NCBI RefSeq assembly: GCF_008905045.1 | Contig: NZ_VWMY01000047.1 | Location: 1 to 64,000 of the forward strand | DNA from: Streptomyces albicerus | GTDB taxonomy: Bacteria; Actinomycetota; Actinomycetes; Streptomycetales; Streptomycetaceae | Direction: 5' to 3' | DNA: 64,000 nucleotides | Part shown: positions 7,835 through 15,845 of the stretch, one piece after another | Position numbering within the stretch: position 1 is the first letter of the stretch | Layout of the letters: each line of letters starts with the position of its first letter | Program-made: the position numbers and the translations under genes | The notes under the pieces: generated by a model | What the model was told of the DNA's origin: nothing | Databases searched by the model: none | What the model saw: only the letters and a program-made list of their open reading frames with translations

Positions 7835-9087
7835 CCGCCGGGAATCCGCGGGACACCACGCCCGGCACGCCGTACCGCATGGCCTCCACCGGCGGCTGCC
7901 CGCACGCCGACAACGCGCGGCTGCTCGCGCGGGGTGCCGTCGTGCAGGTGGTGCTGCCCGGTGAGGTGGAGGGCATGGCGGTGCTGGGGCACGAGGCGTT
8001 GAAGGAGTTCCTCGCGCATCCCGATGTCGCCAAGGGAGCCCGGCACTTCACGGACCTGCGCGAGGGGCGGATCGCCGAGGGCTGGCCGCTGATGACCTTC
8101 GCCACCGTGCAGGGCATGACCACCGCCGACGGTGACGACCACCGTCGGCTGCGGTCGCTGGTGAGCAAGGCGTTCACCGCCCGGCGGATTGAGGAACTGC
8201 GGCCCAGGATCGAGGAGTTGACGGCGGGGCTGCTCGACGACCTGGGCCGCGCGGCCGCTGAGGGCGAGGGCGTCGCCGATCTGCGGCGGCACTTCGCGCT
8301 GCCGCTGCCGATGGCGGTCATCGGCGAACTCCTCGGCGTCGACGCGGAGTTCCGGGACCAGCTGCACCATCTGTCCAACCGGGTGGTGGCCACGGACATC
8401 GGCCCGGAGAAGGCCGTCGCCGCCAACCGGGAGCTGGTGGCCCTGCTGAGCGCGATCGCCGCCGCCCGGGCCGCGCAGCCGGGCGACGACCTCACGAGCG
8501 CGCTGATCGCCGCCCGTGACGAGGGCGGCGACCGGCTCAGCCAGCAGGAGCTGATCGGCACACTGGTGCTGATGATCATCGCCGGGCACGAGACCACGCT
8601 GAACCTCATCGTCAACGCGGTCCGCGCGCTGTGCGGTCACCGGAACCAGCTGGCCCTCGTGCGGACGGGCAGGGCGGGCTGGCCGGACGTGGTCGAGGAG
8701 ACGCTTCGCTGGGATGCCCCCGTCAGCTACTTTCCCCTCCGCTACCCGGTACGCGACCTGACGCTCGACGGCACCGTGATTCCCAAGGGCACGCCGGTGC
8801 TGGCCGGCTACTCGGCGGCGGGACGGGACAGGGCCGCGCACGGGCCGGACGCCGACCGGTTCGACGTCACCCGGCCCGGGCGGCCCGGCTCCGTACGGCA
8901 TCTGTCGTTCGGGCACGGCGCCCACTACTGCCTCGGAGCGCCGCTCGCCCGGCTGGAGGCCGCCATCGCTCTGGAGCGGCTGTTCACCCGTTTCCCGGAC
9001 CTCGATCTCGCGGTGCCCGAGGCACAGCTGCCCCGGTACCGCAGCTTCGTGGGCAACAGCGTGCGGGCCCTTCCCGTACGCGTCTGA
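7831..9087 (+). CDS. Cytochrome P450 monooxygenase
   Basis: This 418-residue soluble bacterial P450 carries the oxygen-activation motif AGHETT (251-256) in helix I, the ExxR pair ETLR (Glu290, Arg293) and the heme-binding loop FGHGAHYCLG (360-369, ligand Cys367). These all match the CYP105/107-type fold found in Streptomyces. The GTG start overlaps the previous stop by 4 nt. The open frame continues far upstream, but that part is antisense-like coding noise inside the monooxygenase gene. No ferredoxin or ferredoxin reductase is adjacent, so electrons must come from elsewhere. The substrate is unknown. Confidence 0.92.
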   Translation: MTAGNPRDTTPGTPYRMASTGGCPHADNARLLARGAVVQVVLPGEVEGMAVLGHEALKEFLAHPDVAKGARHFTDLREGRIAEGWPLMTFATVQGMTTADGDDHRRLRSLVSKAFTARRIEELRPRIEELTAGLLDDLGRAAAEGEGVADLRRHFALPLPMAVIGELLGVDAEFRDQLHHLSNRVVATDIGPEKAVAANRELVALLSAIAAARAAQPGDDLTSALIAARDEGGDRLSQQELIGTLVLMIIAGHETTLNLIVNAVRALCGHRNQLALVRTGRAGWPDVVEETLRWDAPVSYFPLRYPVRDLTLDGTVIPKGTPVLAGYSAAGRDRAAHGPDADRFDVTRPGRPGSVRHLSFGHGAHYCLGAPLARLEAAIALERLFTRFPDLDLAVPEAQLPRYRSFVGNSVRALPVRV

Positions 9088-9129
9088 CCCCAGGCGAGTC
9101 CCGGCCCGGGAAAGAGATCAGTATGGAAG

Positions 9130-9156
9130 TGTCGATCCGGCGCGGGCCCGTTCGTC
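9130..9156 (+). promoter_or_regulatory. ECF42-type promoter for the DGPF operon
   Basis: TGTCGA (9130-9135) is followed after 17 nt by CGTC (9153-9156). This fits the published ECF42 consensus (TGTCGA at -35, CGA/TC at -10). It lies 38 nt before the start of the first DGPF gene. The surrounding bases (TTCGTCGGTGGGGTG) are repeated exactly at the second element at 11545-11570, which supports recognition by the same sigma factor. Confidence 0.75.
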
Positions 9157-9194
9157 GGTGGGGTGCACGGACCTCATGAGCACCGGGAGGAAAC

Positions 9195-9950
9195 ATGAAA
9201 TACATGCTGCTGGTCTGCGGTGACGACACCGCGGACGCCTCCGGCATGGCACCCGTCGAACCCTGGGTCGAGGAGCAGGGCGCCCAGCGCGGCGTACGCC
9301 TGCACGGCCACCGGCTGCGCCTCCCCGCCGAGGCGGTCACCGTACGGGTGCGCGGCGGCGAAGTGCTGCGCACCGACGGGCCGTTCGCGGAGACCAAGGA
9401 GTACGTCGCGGGATACGACATCATCGAGTGTGACACCATGGAGGAGGCCATCGAGGTGGCCGCCAAGCATCCCGTGGCGACCATCGGAGCCATGGAGGTG
9501 CGCGCCTTCTGGGACCGCGAGGAGGCCGAGGAAGCCGAGACGCAGATCCGCCGCCTCGAAGAGGAACTCACCGCCGCCACGCGCGAGCGGGACGTCGACC
9601 GGATGGCGGCCCTGTACGCGCCGGACGCCGAGGTCTTCCACCCCATGAGCGGTCTGGAGCAGCGCGGCACCGACGCCTTCCAGAAGGCCCAGGAGTGGTG
9701 GTTCTCGACCGTGACCGGGCCCGTGGACCGCGAGGTCCTCGAATACCGGCTGCAGGTGGACGAGAGCGTCGCGTTCAGCCACGCCCTCGTGCGGATGCGC
9801 GCCACACTCACCACCGGCGAACCGCTGGACAGCACGGTCCGGGTGACCACCGGCTACCGCGCCGCGGGCGACCGGTGGCGGATCGTCCACCAGCACATGT
9901 CGGTCCCGTTCGACGCCGGAATCGCCGGAACCGAGGAGGCCCGGTCATGA
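9195..9950 (+). CDS. DGPF (YCII-related) domain fused to a SnoaL-like domain
   Basis: Residues 1-110 form a YCII/DGPF domain with the signature TDGPFAETKEY (DGPF at 61-64). Residues about 118-245 form a SnoaL/NTF2-like ketosteroid-isomerase fold (ERDVDRMAALYAPDAEVF ... RWRIVHQHMSVPF). DGPF proteins are the typical genomic partners and targets of ECF42 sigma factors; their biochemical role is unknown. The gene has a strong GGGAGG ribosome binding site and an ECF42-type promoter 38 nt upstream. It overlaps the next DGPF gene as ATGA. The fusion with a SnoaL domain is less usual than a lone DGPF protein. Confidence 0.85.
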   Translation: MKYMLLVCGDDTADASGMAPVEPWVEEQGAQRGVRLHGHRLRLPAEAVTVRVRGGEVLRTDGPFAETKEYVAGYDIIECDTMEEAIEVAAKHPVATIGAMEVRAFWDREEAEEAETQIRRLEEELTAATRERDVDRMAALYAPDAEVFHPMSGLEQRGTDAFQKAQEWWFSTVTGPVDREVLEYRLQVDESVAFSHALVRMRATLTTGEPLDSTVRVTTGYRAAGDRWRIVHQHMSVPFDAGIAGTEEARS

Positions 9951-10288
9951 AGTACGTGATGTTCATCTGCACCCCCGTCGGTGGCCAAGAACTCAGCCCC
10001 GAGGAGATCGCCGACGACCCCCGCTTCACCTCGTACATCGACGAGGTGCGCGGCAGCGGCGTGGTGAAGGGCGGCGCGCGGCTGCGGCCCGCCACCGACG
10101 CCACCACCGTGCGCGTCCAGGGCGACGAAGTACTGCTCAGCGACGGGCCGTTCGTGGAGTCCAAGGAGTACGTCGCGGGCTTCGACATCATCGAGGTCGC
10201 CGATCTCGACGAGGCCATCTCGCTTGCCTCGCGACACCCCGCGGCGCTGGGCGGCGGCTCGGTGGAGGTGCGGCCGGTCTGGGAGTGA
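9947..10288 (+). CDS. DGPF (YCII-related) protein
   Basis: This 113-residue single-domain protein has the signature LSDGPFVESKEYVAGFDIIE (DGPF at 66-69), closely similar to the N-terminal domain of the preceding gene, so the two probably arose by duplication. It is coupled on both sides (ATGA with the upstream gene, GTGA with the sigma factor). Related proteins have a ferredoxin-like dimeric fold. The function is unknown, but the operon position links it to ECF42 signalling. Confidence 0.88.
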   Translation: MKYVMFICTPVGGQELSPEEIADDPRFTSYIDEVRGSGVVKGGARLRPATDATTVRVQGDEVLLSDGPFVESKEYVAGFDIIEVADLDEAISLASRHPAALGGGSVEVRPVWE

Positions 10289-11559
10289 ACGACAGCGAAG
10301 GGGCGGGTGACGTCGAGAGGGCCGTCGCCGCCGCCTTCCGCGAGGAATGGGGCCAGGTCGTCGCCACCCTGATCCGGGTGACCGGCGACTGGGACCTCGC
10401 CGAGGAATGCGCGCAGGACGCCTTCGCCCAGGCCCTCGACCGGTGGCGGCGCGACGGAGTGCCACGCCGCCCCGGCGCCTGGCTGACCACGACCGCGCGC
10501 AACCGCGCCCTGGACGTGCTGCGCCGGGAGGCCGTGGGGGCGGCGAAACTGCGGGAGGTGGCGGTGCTGGCGCGGAACGAGGGACCGTACGACCCGAACG
10601 ATCCGGACTTCGAGGGCGGCAGCGGAGTGGCGGACGACCGGCTGAGGCTGATCTTCACCTGCTGCCATCCCGCGCTGCCCATCGAGGCCCGCGTCGCCCT
10701 GACACTGCGTACCCTCGCGGGGCTCACCACGCCCGAGATCGCCCGGGCCTTCCTCGTCCCCGAGGCGACGATGGCGCAACGCCTCGTGCGGGCCAAGAGG
10801 AAGATCCGCAACGCCGGCATCCCCTACCGGGTGCCGCCCGCGCACCTGCTGCCCGAGCGGACGACCGGGGTGCTGGGCGTGGTGTATCTCCTCTTCAACG
10901 AGGGGTACGCCGCCTCGTCCGGCGCCGACCTGGTGCGTACGAACCTCTGCGAGGAGGCCATCCGGCTCGCCCGCGTGCTGGCCCGGCTCATGCCCGACGA
11001 GCCCGAGGTGCTCGGCCTGCTCGCGCTTGTGCTGCTGCACGACGCCCGGCGGAACACGCGCGTGGACGCCGCGGGGGAGCTGGTCACGCTGGAGGACCAG
11101 GACCGTACGCGGTGGGACCGGGCCGAGGTCGACGAGGGTGCCGCGCTGCTGGAGACCGCGCTGCGCCGGGGGCGGCCGGGGCCCTACCAGATCCAGGCCG
11201 CCATCGCGGCCTGCCACACCACCGCGGCCACGCCCGACGACACGGACTGGGCCGATATCGCCGCCCTGTACGGGGAGTTGGCGCGCTTCGTGCCGTCGGC
11301 CGTGGTGCGGCTGAACCGCGCGGTCGCCGTCGGCATGGCCGAGAGCCCCGAGGCGGGACTGGCCCTGGTGGCGGAGCTGGAGGAGGCGGGCGATCTGGCG
11401 GGCTACCACCTGCTGCCCGCCACCCGTGCGGACCTTCTGCGGCGCATGGGGCGTACGGGGGAGGCGGCCGAGGCATACGGGCAGGCGCTGGAGCTGGTGG
11501 AGAACGAGGCCGAACGGAAGTTTCTGGAGAAGCGTCTCGCGGAGTGTCGATCGGAGTGA
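10285..11559 (+). CDS. ECF42-group RNA polymerase sigma factor with C-terminal TPR extension
   Basis: This 424-residue sigma factor has region 2 at about residues 10-80 (AEECAQDAFAQALDRW), region 4 at about 125-175 (TLAGLTTPEIARAFLVPEATMAQRLVRAKRKI), and a long helical C-terminal domain with TPR-like repeats (about 185-415) that replaces a separate anti-sigma factor in this group. It is co-transcribed with two DGPF genes. Two matching promoter elements, one before the operon and one at its own 3' end, suggest it activates its own operon and the exporter downstream. The final codons overlap the -35 element of that second promoter. Confidence 0.92.
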   Translation: MNDSEGAGDVERAVAAAFREEWGQVVATLIRVTGDWDLAEECAQDAFAQALDRWRRDGVPRRPGAWLTTTARNRALDVLRREAVGAAKLREVAVLARNEGPYDPNDPDFEGGSGVADDRLRLIFTCCHPALPIEARVALTLRTLAGLTTPEIARAFLVPEATMAQRLVRAKRKIRNAGIPYRVPPAHLLPERTTGVLGVVYLLFNEGYAASSGADLVRTNLCEEAIRLARVLARLMPDEPEVLGLLALVLLHDARRNTRVDAAGELVTLEDQDRTRWDRAEVDEGAALLETALRRGRPGPYQIQAAIAACHTTAATPDDTDWADIAALYGELARFVPSAVVRLNRAVAVGMAESPEAGLALVAELEEAGDLAGYHLLPATRADLLRRMGRTGEAAEAYGQALELVENEAERKFLEKRLAECRSE

Positions 11560-11570
11560 GGCGGTTCGTC
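11545..11570 (+). promoter_or_regulatory. Second ECF42-type promoter, before the exporter genes
   Basis: TGTCGA at 11545-11550 lies within the last codons of the sigma gene and CGTC at 11567-11570 follows after 16 nt. Flanking sequence TTCGTCGGTGGGGTG is identical to the first element at 9151-9165. The small gene at 11609 starts 38 nt downstream, the same distance as at the first promoter. Confidence 0.72.
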
Positions 11571-11608
11571 GGTGGGGTGAAAGCACCCATACGACACGGG
11601 AGGTTCCC

Positions 11609-11779
11609 ATGACCGCCATCGTTCCCACGCGCCGTACGAGGAAGATTCTCGCTGTTCCGCGGCTCGCTGTGCTGCGCCTGCGCCTGCGGCGTCGGCCACG
11701 GCACGCGCCCGAGGTTCCGTTCGACCAGAGCCCGGGCGGGCCGGACGTGTGGCTCGCGGGCATCCGGCTGGGGGGCTGA
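11609..11779 (+). CDS. Small arginine-rich protein of the ECF42 regulon
   Basis: This is a 56-residue product with a very basic first half (RRTRKILAVPR, then LRLRLRRRPRHAP) and a neutral C-terminal half ending GPDVWLAGIRLGG. It has a GGGAGG ribosome binding site and sits between the second ECF42-type promoter and the MFS exporter, 3 nt before the exporter start. I do not recognise the family. The tight placement and good initiation signals argue that it is real. Confidence 0.6.
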   Translation: MTAIVPTRRTRKILAVPRLAVLRLRLRRRPRHAPEVPFDQSPGGPDVWLAGIRLGG

Positions 11780-11782
11780 GCC

Positions 11783-13273
11783 ATGGCTGCCACCACGCCC
11801 GGTGCGATGCCCGCCACGACCCCCGATCCGCGCCGCTGGCGCGCCCTCGCGCTGCTCTGCGTGGCCGGGTTCATGGTGATCCTCGACTCGCAGATCGTCG
11901 TCCTCGCGCTGCCGTCCATCGCCGACGGACTGGGTTTCACCGCGGGCGGCGCCCAGTGGGTGATGAGCGCCTACCTGCTCAGCTTCGGCGGGCTGCTGCT
12001 CCTCGGCGGCCGGATCGCCGATCTGCTGGGCCGCCGCCGCGTCTTCATGACCGGCACCCTGCTGTTCGGACTGTCGTCGCTGCTGTGCGGGTTCGCCTGG
12101 ACGGCGGGCGTGCTGGTCGCGGCGCGCGCGGTCCAGGGCGTGTCGGCCGCCGTCATGGCACCCACCGCTCTTTCCATCCTGCTGAACACCTTCGAGGAAG
12201 GCTCCGAGCGCAACAAGGCCCTCGCGCTCTGGTCCGGCAGCGGCGGCTTCGGCGCCACGGCGGCGCTGCTGATCGGCGGCCCGCTCACCGACGTCCTCGG
12301 CTGGGAGTGGGTGTTCTTCCTGAACGTGCCGGTGGCGCTGGTGCTGATCGCCCTGAGCCCGGTGCTGCTGCGCGAGAGCCGCACCGAGGCACGCACCCGC
12401 TCGTACGATCCGGCCGGCGCCCTGACCATCACCGCCGCGCTCCTCGCCTGCGTGTACGCCGTCGTCGAGGCACCGCGTGCCGGATGGCTGTCGGCGCAGA
12501 CGGTCGGCCTGCTGGCCGCTGCCGCCGCGCTGGCTCTGCTGTTCGTGCGTATCGAGGCACGGTCGAAGGCACCCCTGGTTCCGCCGCGGCTGCTGCGCGC
12601 GCGTTCGGTGAGCGGCGGGAACGTGGTGGTGTTCCTGCTCGGCAGCTGTGCCTTCGGGATGTCGTACACCGTCTCCCAGTACGGGCAGGGCGTGCTCGGC
12701 TACTCGCCGCTGCGCTTCGGCCTCTACAACGTCGTGATGCCCGCGACGGCCGTCATCGGCTCGTACATCGGCCAGGCACTGGTCACCCGCGTCGGCCCGC
12801 GCCGGGTCGCGGTCGGCGGCCTCACGCTGGTCGGCGTGGGCAGTCTGCTGCTGGCCGGCGTGCCGGTGGACGGCGGGTTCGTCCCCGATCTGTTCCCCGG
12901 GCTGCTGGTCTTCGGGCCGGGGCTCGGAGCCTGTGCGGTGGCGGGCTCCATCGCCGCGCTGACCGGGGTGGGGGAGCGGGAGTCCGGGGTGGCCTCCGGG
13001 ATCAACACCGCGGCCTTCCAGATCGGGGGTGCCTTCGGAGTCGCCGTCGTCTCGTCGGTCGCGGTGTCGTACACAAGTGGCGCGGACCGGCTCGCGGCGC
13101 TGACGCAGGGGTATCAGGCCGCGTTCGTCGCGTGCGTCATCCTCGCGGTGGCCGGGATGGCCGTCGCGGTGGTCCTGCTGGGCCGGTTGCGACGGCCGAC
13201 GGGGCACGGTCCGGGCGGGCCGCGCGAGACCGTCGCCACGCGGGCCGCCCCCTCGCGCCCGGCGAGCTCGTGA
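11783..13273 (+). CDS. MFS drug exporter, DHA2 family (14 TM)
   Basis: This 496-residue EmrB/QacA-type proton antiporter has the TM1 motif LDSQIVVLALPSI and loop 2-3 motif A (GGRIADLLGRRRVF). The antiporter motif C region lies near GPLTDVLGWEWVFFLNVP, and further hydrophobic segments bring the total to about 14. It probably exports a toxic small molecule across the cytoplasmic membrane. It follows the small basic ORF by 3 nt and is probably transcribed from the ECF42-type promoter at 11545, making efflux one output of that sigma factor. The substrate cannot be told from sequence. Confidence 0.88.
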   Translation: MAATTPGAMPATTPDPRRWRALALLCVAGFMVILDSQIVVLALPSIADGLGFTAGGAQWVMSAYLLSFGGLLLLGGRIADLLGRRRVFMTGTLLFGLSSLLCGFAWTAGVLVAARAVQGVSAAVMAPTALSILLNTFEEGSERNKALALWSGSGGFGATAALLIGGPLTDVLGWEWVFFLNVPVALVLIALSPVLLRESRTEARTRSYDPAGALTITAALLACVYAVVEAPRAGWLSAQTVGLLAAAAALALLFVRIEARSKAPLVPPRLLRARSVSGGNVVVFLLGSCAFGMSYTVSQYGQGVLGYSPLRFGLYNVVMPATAVIGSYIGQALVTRVGPRRVAVGGLTLVGVGSLLLAGVPVDGGFVPDLFPGLLVFGPGLGACAVAGSIAALTGVGERESGVASGINTAAFQIGGAFGVAVVSSVAVSYTSGADRLAALTQGYQAAFVACVILAVAGMAVAVVLLGRLRRPTGHGPGGPRETVATRAAPSRPASS

Positions 13274-13277
13274 ACGC

Positions 13278-14870
13278 CTATCCGTCTACTTCGAAGATCC
13301 CGTAACCGAACCCCTGAGCCGTGACCGTGCCGCCGTCGATCTCGACGCCGGACGCCTCCAGGGCTCGGCCGGGGCGGATGCCGCCGAGAGGGTGACTTGC
13401 CTGCCCCTGCTGGGGGTTGACGACCACGAGATACCGCCCGCCGCGTACGTACACGAACGGGTACCCGGCGTGCAGGACCTCCACCGAGCCGCCCGGGCCG
13501 AGTTCCGGCGTCGTCGTACGGAGAGCGATGAGGCGGCGTACGAGATGGAGGAGGGACCTCTCGTCGGCGCGCTGGGCGGCGACGGTGGGCCGGTCGGGGG
13601 CCGGGTCGACCGGGAGATAGGGGTGGTCGGACGTCGAGAAACCGGCGTTGGGGGTGTCGTCCCACTGCATGGGGGTGCGGGAGCCCGCGCGGTTGTAGCG
13701 GGGGCCGAGCACGCTGCCCTCGGTGTCGGGGAGGTCCGGGACGTAGCGCATGCCGATCTCGTCGCCGTAGTAGATGGCGGGGAGGGTGGGCCAGGTGAGC
13801 TGGAAGGCGAAGGCGGCCGGGAGCTGCTCGGCCGTGCGGGGACCGCAGTTGAGGCGGGAGAAGTCGTGGTTGGCGGTGGGCAGGGAGACGAAGCCGCTGT
13901 CGCCCAGCGCGGCCGAGGCCTGCTGCCAGGCCTCCAGGAATGGGCGCGGTGAGCCCCTGCCGCTCGGGTCGAAGAAGCAGTCCAGCGGATCCCAGTCGAG
14001 ATCGACGGTCCCCGTGCCGTTGCTCCACAGCGAGCGCAGGGCGAGACCGTCGGTGGGGCCGCCGAACTGGAGGAAGAAGTCGGTGTGGAACCCCGCCGGG
14101 ACGGAGACCTCGGGCTCGCCCCACTCCGAGAGCAGTACCGCGTCGGGATGCGTACGGTCCAGCCAGTGGCGCAGTTCCGTCCAGAGCTTGCTCGTCTCGG
14201 CCTTGCCCGGGTCGTCCTTGACGAGCGACGAGGCCATGTCGACGCGGAAGCCCGCGAGGCCGAGGCGCAGCCAGTGGTCCATGATCGTGCGAAGGGCCTC
14301 GCGGTTGGCGCGCGGCCCCTCCGCGTCCACGGGCTGCCGCCACGGTTCGGCCGGATTCTCGTGCGCGTAGCCGAAGTTGAGGGCGGGCTGGAAGTCGAAG
14401 AAGTTCGGCAGATACGCGCCGGGACGGCTTCCCGGCGAGGCCACGAAGCCGTCCGGGCGGCCCGCTGGGCCCTCCGGCGCCCAGATGTAGCGGTGGTCGC
14501 CCGGATTGTTCGCCGACTCCTTGAACCACGGGTGCTCGTCGGAGGTGTGACCGGCGACCAGGTCGAGCAGCACGCGGATGCCGCTGCGGCCCGCGTGGTC
14601 GACGAGCTTCGCCAGGTCGTCGTTGGAGCCGTAGCGCGGCGCCACGGCCAGATAGTCGGCGACGTCGTACCCGGCGTCCCCGAACGGCGAGGCGAAACAC
14701 GGGTTGAGCCAGACCGCGTTCACCCCGAGCCAGGCCAGATGGTCGAGGTGTTCGGCGATGCCGTCGAAGTCACCGATCCCGTCGCCGTTCGAGTCCGCGA
14801 ACGACTGCGGGTAGATCTGGTAGAACACGGCGTCGGCCAGCCAGGCGGGTGCGGGACGGAAGGAGGTCAT
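13278..14870 (-). CDS. GH13 alpha-glucosidase / oligo-glucosidase
   Basis: This 530-residue intracellular (no signal peptide) family 13 hydrolase has the four conserved regions: DLVAGHTS, GFRVDMASS with the nucleophile Asp, LLSEWGEPE with the acid/base Glu, and TANHDFSR with the transition-state Asp. Opening residues WLADAVFYQIYPQSFADSNG are typical of alpha-1,4/1,6-glucosidases. It probably cleaves malto- or isomalto-oligosaccharides to glucose. The start was placed at the ATG preceding TSFRPAP, which has an AGGGAAAGG-like ribosome binding site; the longer frame to 15089 lacks GH13 similarity. It is convergent with the MFS gene (4-nt gap) and divergent from a methyltransferase. Confidence 0.88.
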   Translation of the reverse strand: MTSFRPAPAWLADAVFYQIYPQSFADSNGDGIGDFDGIAEHLDHLAWLGVNAVWLNPCFASPFGDAGYDVADYLAVAPRYGSNDDLAKLVDHAGRSGIRVLLDLVAGHTSDEHPWFKESANNPGDHRYIWAPEGPAGRPDGFVASPGSRPGAYLPNFFDFQPALNFGYAHENPAEPWRQPVDAEGPRANREALRTIMDHWLRLGLAGFRVDMASSLVKDDPGKAETSKLWTELRHWLDRTHPDAVLLSEWGEPEVSVPAGFHTDFFLQFGGPTDGLALRSLWSNGTGTVDLDWDPLDCFFDPSGRGSPRPFLEAWQQASAALGDSGFVSLPTANHDFSRLNCGPRTAEQLPAAFAFQLTWPTLPAIYYGDEIGMRYVPDLPDTEGSVLGPRYNRAGSRTPMQWDDTPNAGFSTSDHPYLPVDPAPDRPTVAAQRADERSLLHLVRRLIALRTTTPELGPGGSVEVLHAGYPFVYVRGGRYLVVVNPQQGQASHPLGGIRPGRALEASGVEIDGGTVTAQGFGYGIFEVDG

Positions 14871-14950
14871 AGGGCAGGTACAGCCTTTCCCTGAGCGAAA
14901 CGTCGGGCACGTGACGGCACCGCCGGCATCGGACCGCGGGACCGGCGTCG

Positions 14951-15047
14951 GCACTGTCGAGGGTGACAGTGCGGGGGAAGGTCCGGGAAGGCCGCGCCAT
15001 GGCCAGAGCCTGGGGAGTGACACCTCGGCCGAGAACCTTGGCCAAGG
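14951..15047. promoter_or_regulatory. Two inverted repeats in the GH13/methyltransferase divergent promoter region
   Basis: An 8-bp perfect inverted repeat with 6-nt spacer (GCACTGTC at 14951-14958, GACAGTGC at 14965-14972) and a 12-bp perfect palindrome CCTTGGCCAAGG (15036-15047) lie between the divergent genes. Both are possible operators. No regulator gene is adjacent. Confidence 0.4.
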
Positions 15048-15107
15048 GTTCCTGGTGGGTGCGGGAAGGCGGGCTTCTCCACCCTGCACGCCCTAAGCTG
15101 ATCAGCG

Positions 15108-15845
15108 ATGTTCACTCCGCAAGGACCCACGTTCCGCGAGCTCGCCGTGCAGGCGTTGTCGTCCGTCGAGCATGGCTACGATCTGCTCGCGCCGAAGTTC
15201 GACCACACGCCGTTCCGTACGCCGGACTCGGTTCTCCGGGCCGTGGCGCGGGCGCTGCGGAGGATCGGGCCGTTCGAGAGCGGGCTCGACCTGTGCTGCG
15301 GCACCGGTGCGGGCATGGACGTGCTGCGGACGGTGTGCCGGGAGCGGGTCACCGGGGTCGACATCAGCGCGGGCATGCTCGCCGTGGCCCGGGAACGGGC
15401 GGTGCGGCCCGGCGGACCACCGGCCGCGTGGGTGCGCGGCGACGCGCGGGCCCTGCCGTTCGGGCCGGCCTTCGACCTGGTGGTGAGCTTCGGGGCGTTC
15501 GGGCACTTCCTGCCCCGGGAACTGCCCGGCCTGTTCGCACAGGTCCACTCGGTGCTGCGCCCCGGCGGACGGTTCGTCTTCCCGATCGCGGCCCCCGCGC
15601 GCCCCGGCTCACGAGGCTACTGGGCCCTGCTCGGCTTCGACACGGCGATGCGCGTACGGAACGCGGTGTGGCGTCCCCCGTTCGTCATGTACTACCGGGC
15701 GTTCCGCCTGGGCGATGTACGACGGGAACTGGCCCGCGCCGGTTTCACCGTGGAGCACTACGCCCTCCCCGAGTTCGGACGCCGGGACGACGGCAGCCCG
15801 CGCTGCCGGATGGTGGTGGCCACCAGGCCGGGGCACCCGGGATAG
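15108..15845 (+). CDS. Class I SAM-dependent methyltransferase
   Basis: This 245-residue Rossmann-fold methyltransferase has motif I LDLCCGTGAGMDVL (about 62-75), motif II with the acidic residue VTGVDIS, and the later LPFGPAFDLVVSFGAFGHF and SVLRPGGRFVF segments of the Methyltransf_11/25 families. The substrate is not indicated. It is divergent from the GH13 gene and convergent, abutting by one base, with the membrane protein gene that ends at 15846. Confidence 0.85.
   Translation: MFTPQGPTFRELAVQALSSVEHGYDLLAPKFDHTPFRTPDSVLRAVARALRRIGPFESGLDLCCGTGAGMDVLRTVCRERVTGVDISAGMLAVARERAVRPGGPPAAWVRGDARALPFGPAFDLVVSFGAFGHFLPRELPGLFAQVHSVLRPGGRFVFPIAAPARPGSRGYWALLGFDTAMRVRNAVWRPPFVMYYRAFRLGDVRRELARAGFTVEHYALPEFGRRDDGSPRCRMVVATRPGHPG

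Noticed and set aside
6325..9087. A single 920-codon open frame that could be read as a large fused P450
   Set aside because: Only the part from 7831 resembles a P450. The upstream part overlaps the flavin monooxygenase in another frame and is high-GC open-frame noise.
11084..13207. A 707-codon minus-strand frame opposite the MFS exporter
   Set aside because: It is low-complexity Gln/Arg/Gly-rich sequence lying antisense to a clear transporter gene.
6638..13273. A secondary-metabolite gene cluster around the P450
   Set aside because: There is no polyketide synthase, NRPS, terpene cyclase or RiPP gene. Two oxygenases and a regulator operon are not enough.
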